DNA of 64,000 nt, taken from positions 18,933-82,932 of the forward strand of contig CAILUU010000054.1 of assembly GCA_903837525.1 (NCBI GenBank). Direction: 5' to 3'. Numbering within the stretch: the stretch's first letter is position 1; each line of letters starts with the position of its first letter. Source of the DNA: an uncultured Bacteroidota bacterium (GTDB taxonomy: Bacteria; Bacteroidota; Bacteroidia; Chitinophagales; Chitinophagaceae). The notes below the pieces were generated by a model that was given only the letters and a program-made list of their open reading frames with translations, had not been told where the DNA came from and did no database searches. Of the stretch, positions 16,992-26,519 are shown in pieces. Position numbers and translations under genes: made by a program.

Positions 16992-17023
16992 AGTCGTTCC
17001 ATAAAAATTGGAACGACTTTTTA
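16992..17023 (+). terminator. terminator of tRNA-Ser
   Basis: A nine-base perfect stem AGTCGTTCC (16992-17000) / GGAACGACT (17010-17018) with a 9-base loop, followed by a T run. It separates the tRNA from the ABC exporter gene. Confidence 0.9.
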
Positions 17024-17041
17024 TTTTATCTTCATTATCAA

Positions 17042-18859
17042 ATGAAACATCTTTCTACTTTAAATAAATATTTTTGGAAATATAAATGGCTTTTTGGTTT
17101 AGGTATTTTATTTGTTGTGCTAACAAATTATTTTAGAATTTTAGCTCCACAGCTCACTGGCTATATTGTAAATAGTGTTGTACATAGCATAAGCGGAAAA
17201 ACAACTAGCCTAAATATTTCTAGTTATGATTATTCCGTAAAAACATTAATTGCATATTTCAATCAATCTACCACCAATAAAGTGTTACTTACCGGCGTTG
17301 CACTTTTATTATTAGCCATTATCAGTGGCTTTTTTATGTTTTTAATGCGCCAAACATTAATTGTAATGAGCCGCCATATTGAGTATGATCAAAAAAATGA
17401 AATATACAAACAATACCAAAAATTAGATGCTACGTTTTACAAAACAAATTTTACAGGCGATTTAATGAACCGCATTAGTGAAGATGTAAGCCGTGTAAGA
17501 ATGTATACAGGGCCAGCATTAATGTACTTTATTAATCTAGCAGCAGTTATAGGTTTTAACGTTTTTTTTATGTTAAAAAGTAGCCCAAAACTAACCGTTG
17601 TGGCACTTGCCCCACTACCTATTTTAGCTATTACTATTTATTTTATAAATAGCATTATAAATAAAAAAAGCGAAAAAATACAATCCTTACTTAGCTCCTT
17701 AACTACCAATGCTCAAGAGTCCTATGCTGGTATAAGAGTTATTAAATCTTTCGGGCAAGAAAAAAATATGTTTAGCTTTTTCAAAAAAGATAGTGAGGAG
17801 TATATGGATAATGCCATTGGGTTAGCAAAAACAGAAGCTATTTATTTCCCTAGTATGGCATTATTAATTGGGCTTAGTACATTAATAACTATAATGGTAG
17901 GCGCTTTAGAAGTTGTACATAACCCAACCGATGCAAGTAAAGTGGGTACAATTGTAGAGTTTGTTTTATATATTCAAATGCTAACTTTTCCTGTAAGTGC
18001 TATAGGATGGACGGCCAGTATGACACAACGGGCAGCAGTATCTCAACGAAGAATAAACGAATTTTTACTACATGACTCTTTAACAAAAAATAAAAATAAC
18101 AACCCACCTTTTACGCTAAAAGGATCTATTGAATTTAAACATGTAAATTTTACATACGCACATACAGGTGTGCAGGCAATTAAAAATTTTAATTTAAATA
18201 TAAATAAAGGAGAAAAAATTGCCCTTATTGGTAAAACGGGTAGTGGCAAAACCACCTTAGCACAGCTGTTACTAAATATGTATCAACTTAATAGTGGAAC
18301 AATATTGTATGATGGAGTGGATCTAGAAAAAATTAATAATGACGACTTACGAAATCAAATTAGCTATGTACCACAAGATGTTTTTTTATTTAGCGATAGC
18401 GTAAAAAATAATATAAGTTTTGGAGTTGAAAAGGCCGATTTTGAAACTATAAAAAAAGCTGCGCTACAAGCTAGTATACACCAAGAAATTGAAAAATTTG
18501 AAAAAGGTTACGAAACGCTAATAGGAGAGAGAGGCGTAACGTTAAGTGGTGGACAAAAACAACGCATTTCTATAGCCAGGGCTTTAATAAAACAACCTAA
18601 AATGGTAATTTTTGATGATTGCTTAAGTGCAGTAGATGCTAAAACAGAAAATGAGGTTATTGGCAATTTATATACGTATTTACAAGACAAAACTGCTATA
18701 ATCATTACCCATCGGATTTTTTCTTTGTTTGATTTTGATAAAATTATTGTGTTAGATGACGGAGCTATTGTTGAACAAGGTAAACATAGTGAGTTATTAA
18801 AAAAGGAGGGGTATTATGCAAAAATGTATGGTATTCAACAACAACAATCAAATATTTAA
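17042..18859 (+). CDS. ABC exporter half-transporter (MsbA-like layout, degenerate catalytic Glu)
   Basis: A 605-residue fusion of a six-helix type IV export domain (about 1-330) and an ATPase domain. Walker A is GKTGSGKTTLAQ (about 397), the Q-loop lies near SYVPQDVFLF, the signature is LSGGQKQRISIARAL, and the H-loop is IITHRIFSLF. After Walker B, VIFDDCLSAVD has Asp526 where active sites carry the catalytic Glu. This is typical of the degenerate half of heterodimeric exporters such as BmrC/YheI. No partner half-transporter is adjacent. The substrate is unknown (lipid, drug or peptide). Transcribed separately from the upstream tRNA. Confidence 0.9.
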   Translation: MKHLSTLNKYFWKYKWLFGLGILFVVLTNYFRILAPQLTGYIVNSVVHSISGKTTSLNISSYDYSVKTLIAYFNQSTTNKVLLTGVALLLLAIISGFFMFLMRQTLIVMSRHIEYDQKNEIYKQYQKLDATFYKTNFTGDLMNRISEDVSRVRMYTGPALMYFINLAAVIGFNVFFMLKSSPKLTVVALAPLPILAITIYFINSIINKKSEKIQSLLSSLTTNAQESYAGIRVIKSFGQEKNMFSFFKKDSEEYMDNAIGLAKTEAIYFPSMALLIGLSTLITIMVGALEVVHNPTDASKVGTIVEFVLYIQMLTFPVSAIGWTASMTQRAAVSQRRINEFLLHDSLTKNKNNNPPFTLKGSIEFKHVNFTYAHTGVQAIKNFNLNINKGEKIALIGKTGSGKTTLAQLLLNMYQLNSGTILYDGVDLEKINNDDLRNQISYVPQDVFLFSDSVKNNISFGVEKADFETIKKAALQASIHQEIEKFEKGYETLIGERGVTLSGGQKQRISIARALIKQPKMVIFDDCLSAVDAKTENEVIGNLYTYLQDKTAIIITHRIFSLFDFDKIIVLDDGAIVEQGKHSELLKKEGYYAKMYGIQQQQSNI

Positions 18860-18869
18860 GTGTCAAAAT

Positions 18870-18899
18870 TTTGTCATTTAAAAAACAACTATATCTTTG
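18870..18899 (+). promoter_or_regulatory. promoter of the DUF3276 gene
   Basis: TTTG (18870-18873) and TATCTTTG (18892-18899) are spaced by 18 bases. The predicted leader is about 41 bases before the GTG at 18944. Confidence 0.65.
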
Positions 18900-18943
18900 C
18901 CTTTCAAAAATAGGAAAATCGTTAAAATTTAAAAAAATTAAAA

Positions 18944-19438
18944 GTGGCTTACGAAAACAACGACAATAGCGAAAAAAAAATGGAAAGCGTTTATAGTAAA
19001 CGCATTAAAGCAGGAAAAAGACGTACTTACTTTTTTGATGTAAGAGAAACCCGTGGTAACGATTTTTATCTAACTATTACTGAAAGCAGAAAGCGTTTTG
19101 ATAGTGATGGGTACGATAGACATAAAATCTTTTTGTATAAGGAAGATTTTAACAAATTTGTAAAAGGCTTAAGCGAAGCGGTGGATTATGTGAAGACGGA
19201 ACTAATGCCCGATTTTGATTTTGATGCATTTAACCATGATACTCCATATGAAGGTGGTGAAGAAGGAGCAAGAGGCCCTATAAAAGCACAAACGGAAGAA
19301 ATTACCACAATAACACCTTTAGAAGAAGCTACGGCAGACAATAAAGCAGCAGAAGTTGTACAAACTCCCACAGCTATTGATGAAACCCCCGCAGCACCAG
19401 TTGATAATGGTAGTACTGAGGAAGTGGATAAATGGTAA
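18944..19438 (+). CDS. PUR-domain (DUF3276) nucleic-acid-binding protein
   Basis: A small protein (164 residues) with one PUR-alpha-like domain (DUF3276), about residues 15-85. It has KAGKRRTYFFDVRETRGNDFY, SRKRF and KIFLYKEDFNKF. The rest is an acidic, Ala/Thr/Pro-rich low-complexity tail. Members bind single-stranded nucleic acid and are nearly universal in Bacteroidota, often strongly expressed. The GTG start at 18944 follows a good promoter; an ATG at 18980 would still retain the domain. Located between its own promoter and terminator, so monocistronic. The biological role is not established. Confidence 0.88.
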   Translation: MAYENNDNSEKKMESVYSKRIKAGKRRTYFFDVRETRGNDFYLTITESRKRFDSDGYDRHKIFLYKEDFNKFVKGLSEAVDYVKTELMPDFDFDAFNHDTPYEGGEEGARGPIKAQTEEITTITPLEEATADNKAAEVVQTPTAIDETPAAPVDNGSTEEVDKW

Positions 19439-19464
19439 ACTTTTTTACTCAAACCAACTGTATA

Positions 19465-19500
19465 AGAACCGCTTAATTTTTAGGCGGTTTTTCTTTTTGT
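19465..19500 (+). terminator. terminator of the DUF3276 gene
   Basis: Stem AACCGC (19467-19472) / GCGGTT (19484-19489) with an A/T loop, followed by TTTCTTTTT. The opposing gene ends a few bases later, so the site sits between converging transcripts. Confidence 0.8.
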
Positions 19501-19508
19501 AAATGGAG

Positions 19509-21833
19509 TTAATTTTTTATTATTGTTTCAACATTTATTAATTTACCTAATTCATTATATCCTTTTATACTAATCTTATAGCAGTTAGCAGCTTTAATTT
19601 TATCGGTATTAAAAGAAAAATTATTTTGATCTTTTAATAAAATAATAGATGGGTTCCAATATGCCGATTTGTATGCGTTTACATTTTTATCCTTTTCTGA
19701 AAAAAGAACTACGTTGTTGCCAAAGCCTTCATAATCAAATTCTTGTGGTTTTACTTTTTCAGGGGTGGGTTTAGACGTTAATTTATCTACACTAATTTTT
19801 GACTTATTTCCCTTTGTATATACTGCTAAAAGACCGCCAGGGTTAATCATACCTACCGTTATGTGCCCAACATCAAAAAATTTTACAAGAGCAATTTCGT
19901 CTACATTTAATTGGTCTAAGTCACTTAATCCTGCAGGTATTTCATCAATTGTAATACCTACAACCCAAGGTTGAGCGTTTTGCAAAGAGAAATTCCTTGT
20001 ATTTACAAAATTTCCGTTTTGTACTTGAAGTATAAATACTCTATTTTTAACAAATTGTACTCCCCTCATTTTAGTATCATTAGGTGGATTATTAATATTG
20101 TCTATAAAAATGCTACTTTGAGTTGAGTAGATTCCTGTGGTAAATAAATCATTCACAACCTCTGCTTTGCTTTTTGGTTTTCCACCAGATTTTATTTTAA
20201 CCTCATCTAATATTTTTGCTTTAGTAAGATTAGAATCAACCGAAACTGAAGTAATTACTATTTTATCTTTTAATATAAATCCGTAACCATACGTAAGTAA
20301 CGAATCTAGCAAACTATTATTCTTATTTTCAGTAAGTTCTAAAGAACTAGCAAGCTCTTTGTTAGCTGTAGTGTAATATTTATAGGTAAATTTTTGAATG
20401 CCATAAAACACAAGTGAGTCTAAGGTAAACGATCCGTCTGGCTTTACTTTTGCAGTATATTTATAAACACTATCTAGGGTTTCATACAAAAAATTCAAAA
20501 ACCCAGATCCATAAAATTTTTCTCCAGTAGGGTCAAATACTTTTCCTCTTATAATAGTTGCATAATCATCGGCAATTTTTGGAAAGTCCCTATTTTTAGC
20601 TTGTATTTTTAAATTAGGTTTAAGTATTTTATATGGGGCATTCATCGTACTATTCGGGTTAGGTGATAGTTGAAAAAAATCAATAATTTCTTCATTGCTA
20701 GTTGCATTAACATTAGCAGAATAAAAATAATCACCATCATCAGTAAGTATGGAATCTTTAGCATTTATTTTTTCAACAGAAACAGATAAATATTTATTTG
20801 CTTTTGAAGGAAATGAAATAGTTGCTTGCAAACTGTTATTTGTTGGTATAATTTCTTTAGTTAAAATAATGTCATCAAAATTATTTTTGTTTTGTACATA
20901 AATCGAAGTAGCCGAAACTACGTTCCTATCTTTATCTTGTAAAACAAGCCTAATAATACCAGTTGGTAATGATGCAATATTTACACCAGATGTAATGCTA
21001 GCATAGTTTTCAAACGAAAATGCAGCTTTATACACTTCACTATTATTTTGATAGACAACAACACTAAAAGAATCTTCCTTAGGCTGAATTTTATAGTTTT
21101 TTGTAAGCATAAAATTCAACACATTTTTTTCAAAAGAAACTTGCATATTTACCCCATTGCTATCTGGTTTTATCAAGGGATACAAAAACTTTTTATTGTT
21201 GATGCTTAACGTGTATTGTTGATTTTTTAGCGGTGTAAATGTAATTTTTGCAACTCCATTATTATCTGTTGTAAATCCTTTTAGTTGCTTATCATCTTTA
21301 TCCGTTAGCGTTACATCACAAGGTGCTGGTAAACCATTGGAGAAGGCAGTTTTAATAAAAAATGTATTGGGTATATTACTTATCAATTTATTATTATCGT
21401 AAAAAATGTTGCAAAGGATAGGTAAATCATACACTCCGCTTTGTAAAGTGTTTACCATTAGTGGACTGCTTTTTATTATTTTATTATTAATCATATAGGG
21501 CGTAAACGCTTGTATGGAATAACTTCCTGCTTCTAATTCTTTTGGAATAGTAATAAAGCCGTTTGCACTTGAATTAAATAGGGGGTATTTTTCTTTTGAA
21601 AGAATTGTTCCTTTTTTATCTGTTAAAAGGATATACAAATTATGGTCATCCTCTATATGATTAATGTTGTTTATAACATAGTATTTAAAAGCTACAACCT
21701 CGCCAGCATTGCAGGTATTTTTGCTTAGGTGCAACAATAATTTCTGGGTAAGGTTTTTATCGGCAGTTACATTTTGTGCATTGCTAATCTTTATACAAAA
21801 AATCAATAAAAATAAAAGTGTCAGTCTAGTCAT
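19509..21833 (-). CDS. secreted MG2-domain protein with plug-like C-terminal region
   Basis: A 774-residue exported protein (signal peptide TRLTLLFLLIFCIKISNAQ). The first 110 residues resemble a macroglobulin MG1/MG2 domain (LHLSKNTCNAGEVVAFKYYV, LYILLTDKKGTIL, EAGSYSIQAFTPYM). A middle region is made of beta-sandwich-like segments. The part around 560-680 resembles a TonB-receptor plug (IFIDNINNPPNDT, ITIDEIPAGLSDLDQLNVDE), but no beta-barrel follows. This MG2-plus-plug type is common in Bacteroidota and has no assigned function; surface or periplasmic peptide or protein handling is a guess. The ATG at 21833 is preferred to one seven codons upstream because it begins the signal peptide. Confidence 0.7.
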   Translation of the reverse strand: MTRLTLLFLLIFCIKISNAQNVTADKNLTQKLLLHLSKNTCNAGEVVAFKYYVINNINHIEDDHNLYILLTDKKGTILSKEKYPLFNSSANGFITIPKELEAGSYSIQAFTPYMINNKIIKSSPLMVNTLQSGVYDLPILCNIFYDNNKLISNIPNTFFIKTAFSNGLPAPCDVTLTDKDDKQLKGFTTDNNGVAKITFTPLKNQQYTLSINNKKFLYPLIKPDSNGVNMQVSFEKNVLNFMLTKNYKIQPKEDSFSVVVYQNNSEVYKAAFSFENYASITSGVNIASLPTGIIRLVLQDKDRNVVSATSIYVQNKNNFDDIILTKEIIPTNNSLQATISFPSKANKYLSVSVEKINAKDSILTDDGDYFYSANVNATSNEEIIDFFQLSPNPNSTMNAPYKILKPNLKIQAKNRDFPKIADDYATIIRGKVFDPTGEKFYGSGFLNFLYETLDSVYKYTAKVKPDGSFTLDSLVFYGIQKFTYKYYTTANKELASSLELTENKNNSLLDSLLTYGYGFILKDKIVITSVSVDSNLTKAKILDEVKIKSGGKPKSKAEVVNDLFTTGIYSTQSSIFIDNINNPPNDTKMRGVQFVKNRVFILQVQNGNFVNTRNFSLQNAQPWVVGITIDEIPAGLSDLDQLNVDEIALVKFFDVGHITVGMINPGGLLAVYTKGNKSKISVDKLTSKPTPEKVKPQEFDYEGFGNNVVLFSEKDKNVNAYKSAYWNPSIILLKDQNNFSFNTDKIKAANCYKISIKGYNELGKLINVETIIKN

Positions 21834-21954
21834 TCGTAAGTTCTTAGTACACAAGATTTTTTGTAATTGTAGAATTTAATATTAACTAATACCAATCTTT
21901 TATTAGAAGTAAAATAAATACTAATTGCATCATGTTAAAGTTAAACGATAAACT

Positions 21955-23550
21955 TTAGCGCATTTTCTTATAGCAATTTATTAATCCATTGGTTGAGGAA
22001 TCATGTGTATTAACGAATTCATCACCATTTAATTCTGGTAATATATTCACTGCTAATACTTTACCAAGCTCTACCCCAAACTGATCAAAGCTGTAAATAT
22101 TCCAAATTACACCTTGTACAAAAATTTTATGTTCGTATAAAGCAATTAATTCGCCAAGGGTAAAGGGTGTAATTTCTTTTATTAAAAAAGAATTAGATGG
22201 TCTATTGCCTTCAAAAACCCTGTAATTATTCTCATTATCTGAGCCATTCATTAAAGCCTCTGTTTGTGCAAAAAAATTGCTTAATAATTTTTGATGATGA
22301 TCGCCAATAGAATTATGACTAATAGCAGTTGCAATAAAATCGGCAGGTATTTTTTGTGTACCTTGATGAAGTAGTTGATAAAAGGCGTGCTGCCCATTTG
22401 TACCCGGCTCACCCCAAATTATTGGACCGGTGGAGTAGGTTACCTTGTCTCCATTTCTATCTACATATTTACCGTTGCTTTCCATATTGCCTTGCTGAAA
22501 GTAAGCGGCAAAGCGATGCATATATTGGTCGTAGGGTAAAATAACTTCGCTCGTTGTGCCAAAAAAATTGGTATACCAAAGTCCAATTAAGGCCATTAAA
22601 ACAGGTATATTTTTTTCAAATTTCTCAGTTGCAAAATGGTCATCAACTTCGTGTGCACCTTTTAATAGTTGTTCAAAATTGCTATAGCCTATAGTTAATG
22701 CTATACTTAAACCAATAGCGCTCCATAAACTATATCTTCCACCTACCCAATCCCAAAACGGAAACATATTTGCAGTATCAATACCAAATTTTTCTACGGC
22801 TGTTTTATTTGTACTTAAGGCAACAAAATGTTTAGCAATATGTTTTTCATCCTTTGCATGTTTTAAAAACCATTCTCTTGCAGTGTGTGCATTGGTCATC
22901 GTTTCTTGAGTAGTAAACGTTTTACTAGCTATTAAAAAAAGCGTTTCTTCAGCATTTATATTTTTTAGGGTTTCGGCAATATGTGTGCCATCTATATTGC
23001 TTACAAAATATGCTTGTATACCTTCTATCCAATAGGGTTTTAATGCCTCTGTAACCATAACTGGGCCTAAGTCGCTACCACCTATACCAATATTTACAAT
23101 GTATTTTATTTTTTTGTTGGTATAGCCTTTATGAGTTCCAGTGTGTATGTCGTTACAAAACACGTCCATTTGTTTTAAAACCGCTTTTATAGCTGGCATT
23201 ACATCTTGCCCGTTTCTAAAGATTGGGTTGCCACTAAAGTTGCGTAAGGCAGTATGCAAAACAGCTCTATCTTCATTTACATTAATTTTTTCGCCATTAA
23301 ATAGTGCAGTAATAGCTTCCTTCAACTTACATTCGGTAGCTAACTGTAAAAGTGTATCTATTGTTTTTTGGGTTAGTATGTTTTTAGAATAATCGAATAC
23401 AATATCTTTTACACACATCGAAAATTTTGAAAATCTATCTGCATCTTGTGCAAATAAATCTTTCATATGTACCGATTGCATTTCGGAAAAATGTTTTTGC
23501 AATTCTGACCAAGCAGCGGTTGTAGTGGGGTTAATTTTTGGAAAACTCAA
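21955..23550 (-). CDS. pgi: glucose-6-phosphate isomerase
   Basis: Interconverts glucose-6-phosphate and fructose-6-phosphate in the cytoplasm. It has 531 residues, close to the 549 of E. coli. Motifs: [50 protein letters not shown] and the catalytic region [19 protein letters not shown] (about 377-395). The basic C-terminus has the [10 protein letters not shown] signature. It is flanked on the same strand by ltaE upstream, with a 131-base gap that includes a repeat fragment. It supplies the pathway completed by pfkA and pyk at the right end of this window. Confidence 0.97.
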   Translation of the reverse strand: MSFPKINPTTTAAWSELQKHFSEMQSVHMKDLFAQDADRFSKFSMCVKDIVFDYSKNILTQKTIDTLLQLATECKLKEAITALFNGEKINVNEDRAVLHTALRNFSGNPIFRNGQDVMPAIKAVLKQMDVFCNDIHTGTHKGYTNKKIKYIVNIGIGGSDLGPVMVTEALKPYWIEGIQAYFVSNIDGTHIAETLKNINAEETLFLIASKTFTTQETMTNAHTAREWFLKHAKDEKHIAKHFVALSTNKTAVEKFGIDTANMFPFWDWVGGRYSLWSAIGLSIALTIGYSNFEQLLKGAHEVDDHFATEKFEKNIPVLMALIGLWYTNFFGTTSEVILPYDQYMHRFAAYFQQGNMESNGKYVDRNGDKVTYSTGPIIWGEPGTNGQHAFYQLLHQGTQKIPADFIATAISHNSIGDHHQKLLSNFFAQTEALMNGSDNENNYRVFEGNRPSNSFLIKEITPFTLGELIALYEHKIFVQGVIWNIYSFDQFGVELGKVLAVNILPELNGDEFVNTHDSSTNGLINCYKKMR

Positions 23551-23681
23551 TGTTTAGTTTTTAGATTACGAAGTTAAGGAATAACAACATAGACGCAAGG
23601 GTGAAAGTAATACGCTATTTGTTACAAAAAATCCTTAGATTTTTTAAATTAAACGTTAAGCTGCCTAATTTATTTTTCCAA

Positions 23682-24701
23682 TTATAGTGCTTCAATTACC
23701 TGTATTAATTTTTTTAACATTTCTTTTGTAACATCCAAGTGGGTAACCATACGCACTTGTGTAGGAGAAATGGCAAGGCATAAAATATCATCTTGCTTTA
23801 ATCGTTCAACCAATTCTTTGGGGGTACAACTGTTTATAACTTCAAAAATTATAATGTTAGTTTCTACGGGCATTATTTTACCAATAAAATCTTTCTCTAT
23901 TAAAGCTCTTGCAATTTCTTTTGCTGCAACATGGTCATAAGTTAATCTTTCTATATTATTTTGTAATGCATGAGTACCTGCAGCAGCTAAAAAGCCAGCT
24001 TGCCGCATTCCTCCACCAAAAACTTTACGTATACGTTTAGCTTTTTTAATTAAATTTTGGTTGCCCAATAATAAGCTACCAACTGGTGTACCTAAGCCTT
24101 TGCTTAAACAAATAGAAATACTATCAAATATTTCTCCATACTGTTTTGGCGTTTCGCCTTTAGCAACTAGGGCATTAAAAAGCCTTGCCCCATCTAAATG
24201 CAATTTTAAATTATGTTGAAAACAAACTTCTTTTATTTTTATTATCTCTTCAAAATTGTAGCAAGCACCACCTCCAAAATTGGTCGTGTTTTCTAGGCTT
24301 ACCAAACTACTATTCGATTTATGTACATCAAATTTATTATTGATAGATGCTGAAATTAACGCTGCTGTTATTCGCCCTCTATCACCTTGCAGCAACTTTA
24401 CAGAACTAGCGCTATTAAAAGCAATTCCACCTCCTTCAAATTGGTACACATGGCTAAGCTCATCGCAAATAACCTCATCGCCAGGTTGAGTATGGCATTT
24501 TATGGCAATTTGGTTTGTCATGGTGCCACTAGGGCAAAAAATGGATGCTTCCAGTCCAAACATATCTGCTGCTAAAGCCTCTAAATAATTTACAGAAGGG
24601 TCTTCACCAAAAACATCATCCCCAACTTTGGCGGTAAACATAGCATTTAACATAGCTGTAGATGGCTTAGTAAATGTATCGGAACGTAAATCTATTTGCA
24701 T
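23682..24701 (-). CDS. ltaE: low-specificity L-threonine aldolase
   Basis: A PLP-dependent enzyme that cleaves threonine or allo-threonine to glycine and acetaldehyde. The 339 residues carry typical motifs: IDLRSDTFTKPS at the N-terminus, GDDVFGEDPSVN, FCPSGTMTNQIAI, LHLDGARLFNA and the PLP lysine in CLSKGLGTPVGSLLLG (about residue 200). Length fits the family. The minus-strand promoter lies directly against the start codon (24706-24735), predicting a leaderless mRNA. Followed by pgi with no clear terminator between, so partial read-through is possible. Confidence 0.94.
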   Translation of the reverse strand: MQIDLRSDTFTKPSTAMLNAMFTAKVGDDVFGEDPSVNYLEALAADMFGLEASIFCPSGTMTNQIAIKCHTQPGDEVICDELSHVYQFEGGGIAFNSASSVKLLQGDRGRITAALISASINNKFDVHKSNSSLVSLENTTNFGGGACYNFEEIIKIKEVCFQHNLKLHLDGARLFNALVAKGETPKQYGEIFDSISICLSKGLGTPVGSLLLGNQNLIKKAKRIRKVFGGGMRQAGFLAAAGTHALQNNIERLTYDHVAAKEIARALIEKDFIGKIMPVETNIIIFEVINSCTPKELVERLKQDDILCLAISPTQVRMVTHLDVTKEMLKKLIQVIEAL

Positions 24702-24705
24702 GGTA

Positions 24706-24735
24706 CAAATTTATGGAATAAAAATATCCCACAAA
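24706..24735 (-). promoter_or_regulatory. promoter of ltaE
   Basis: Minus strand: TTTG (24732-24735), an 18-base spacer, then TAAATTTG (24706-24713). The -7 box ends five bases before the ATG, so the transcript should begin at or within a base of the start codon. Confidence 0.65.
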
Positions 24736-24848
24736 AGCACAAAGCCAAATAAAGAAAATAGCCTAAACTAATAATATTTAGTATCCTTTTTGATTTTGTG
24801 GAAAATCAGTTTAACTTAAATCAAATAACTTTACTACAAATAATAACG

Positions 24849-25667
24849 ATGACCTACACACAAATAGAAATACAAATAACCAATCAAGCGCAATCGGAAA
24901 TATTAATAGCATTACTTGCTAATATTGGGTTTGAAGGCTTTGAAGAAAAAGAAAATACTTTACAAGCTTTTATTAAAAAAGAAGATTTTATAGAGAAAGA
25001 TGTTGCAGAAATTATTACTAAAAATCATCTTATCTTTTCACAAAAAAATATTGAGCAACAAAACTGGAATGCACAATGGGAGAGTAGTTTTGAGCCAGTA
25101 ATAGTAGATAATTTTGCGGCAGTTAGAGCATCTTTTCATAAGCCTATAACTAACGTAAAATATGAAATTATCATCACCCCAAAAATGAGCTTTGGCACTG
25201 GGCACCATGCTACTACTTTTTTAATGATGCAACAAATGAGTAAAATTAATTTTACTCATAAATGGGTTTACGATTTTGGTACGGGTACAGGGGTTTTAGC
25301 GATTTTGGCAGAAAAAATGGGGGCAACGCAGATTTTTGCAATTGATAATGATGATTGGAGCATTGAGAACACTAACGAAAATATTTTAGCTAATAACTGT
25401 ACCAACATCAATTTAAAAAAAGCAGATGCTATTGAACTTATTAATAAAGTTGATATTGTGTTAGCCAATATAAATTTGAATGTAATTTCTGCTGCTATGA
25501 ACCAAATTGTAGGTATTTGTAAGCTCCAAACTCAAGTACTATTTAGTGGGTTTTTACCAACCGATTATGCACAAATGGAAAAGTTATTAACTCATCATAA
25601 ATTCATCAACATTAGATCCATAGAAAAAAATAATTGGCTTTGTATTCAGTGTACATATAATGCATAA
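24849..25667 (+). CDS. prmA: ribosomal protein L11 methyltransferase
   Basis: A SAM-dependent enzyme that methylates ribosomal protein L11. The start chosen is the ATG at 24849 (TYTQIEIQITNQAQSEILIA), giving 272 residues; a GTG at 24798 would add 17 residues not expected in the family. The N-terminal substrate domain is followed by PKMSFGTGHHATT, the SAM loop VYDFGTGTGVLAILAEKMGA (about 138-157), the acidic IFAIDNDDWS and the active-site-like DIVLANINLNVI. It stands upstream of plsY on the same strand with an 84-base gap and a separate plsY promoter. Confidence 0.93.
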   Translation: MTYTQIEIQITNQAQSEILIALLANIGFEGFEEKENTLQAFIKKEDFIEKDVAEIITKNHLIFSQKNIEQQNWNAQWESSFEPVIVDNFAAVRASFHKPITNVKYEIIITPKMSFGTGHHATTFLMMQQMSKINFTHKWVYDFGTGTGVLAILAEKMGATQIFAIDNDDWSIENTNENILANNCTNINLKKADAIELINKVDIVLANINLNVISAAMNQIVGICKLQTQVLFSGFLPTDYAQMEKLLTHHKFINIRSIEKNNWLCIQCTYNA

Positions 25668-25717
25668 TATGTATATGAGTTCCATGTTAAATTAACGTTA
25701 TGTTTTTAATAATGTCT

Positions 25718-25725
25718 TATCTTTG
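25718..25725 (+). promoter_or_regulatory. -7 box of plsY
   Basis: TATCTTTG matches TAnnTTTG; leader about 23 bases. The -33 element is weak. Confidence 0.5.
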
Positions 25726-25751
25726 TATTTCAACTCAACTAAGGAAAACCA

Positions 25752-26405
25752 ATGAGAGAACTTGGGCTTATCATACTGGCATATCTAATTGGCTCAATAC
25801 CAACAGCACTAATCATTAGTAAAAAATATTTTGGAATTGATATACGTGACTATGGAAGCGGTAATATGGGTGCTACCAATACGTTTAGGGTATTGGGTAA
25901 ACGTTACGGAACAATAGTAATGATATGCGATATTTTAAAAGGAATGGCTGCTGTATCCTTATTTTATTTTCTTCCATTTTATCTAAATAACGAGTTAGCT
26001 CGAACCAATTTTATGATTGGTTTAGGGTTGGCCTCCGTAATTGGTCATGTGTTCCCAATTTTTGCCGGTTTTAAAGGTGGTAAAGGAGTGGCTACACTAT
26101 TTGGAATGTTATTAGTTGTGCAACCCATAGTTGCCATTTGTTGTGTAGTTGTTTTTTTATTGGCTTTGTTTTTAACAAGATATGTTTCCCTAAGTTCTGT
26201 ATTAGGAGCTATAATGTTACCCATTAGTGTTTTATGGATTTGGAACGAAGAAGAATTCTTATATAGATTGTTTGCCTTAATAATAGCTGTAATGGTGGTA
26301 CTTACTCATCAAAAAAATATAGGTAGAATTTTACGTGGCGTGGAAACTAGAGTGCCTATTTTAAAGTACAGAGATCGTCGAAAATCTCGACGTAGAAATG
26401 ATTAA
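25752..26405 (+). CDS. plsY: acyl-phosphate:glycerol-3-phosphate acyltransferase
   Basis: An integral membrane enzyme that makes lysophosphatidate from acyl-phosphate and glycerol-3-phosphate, the first step of phospholipid synthesis. It has 217 residues with about five membrane segments. The three family motifs are visible: GSIPTALIISK, then DYGSGNMGATNTFRVLGKRYG, and GHVFPIFAGFKGGKGVAT. The C-terminus is basic (RDRRKSRRRND). The partner PlsX is not in the window. Its own promoter suggests independent transcription. Confidence 0.96.
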   Translation: MRELGLIILAYLIGSIPTALIISKKYFGIDIRDYGSGNMGATNTFRVLGKRYGTIVMICDILKGMAAVSLFYFLPFYLNNELARTNFMIGLGLASVIGHVFPIFAGFKGGKGVATLFGMLLVVQPIVAICCVVVFLLALFLTRYVSLSSVLGAIMLPISVLWIWNEEEFLYRLFALIIAVMVVLTHQKNIGRILRGVETRVPILKYRDRRKSRRRND

Positions 26406-26519
26406 CATTTCCTTCTACAACCTTTTTCAAAAATTTACGTCTTAACTATCAAATGCAATTTGTATTTTACGTTAATAGTTTGGTCTATTAATTGTACCAG
26501 TATCATTAAAATAAATAAA

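Noticed and set aside
16899..17023. Selenocysteine tRNA or suppressor-type tRNA because of the long variable arm
   Set aside because: Acceptor stem of seven pairs and TGA anticodon in a CTTGAAA loop are exactly those of serine tRNA reading UCA.
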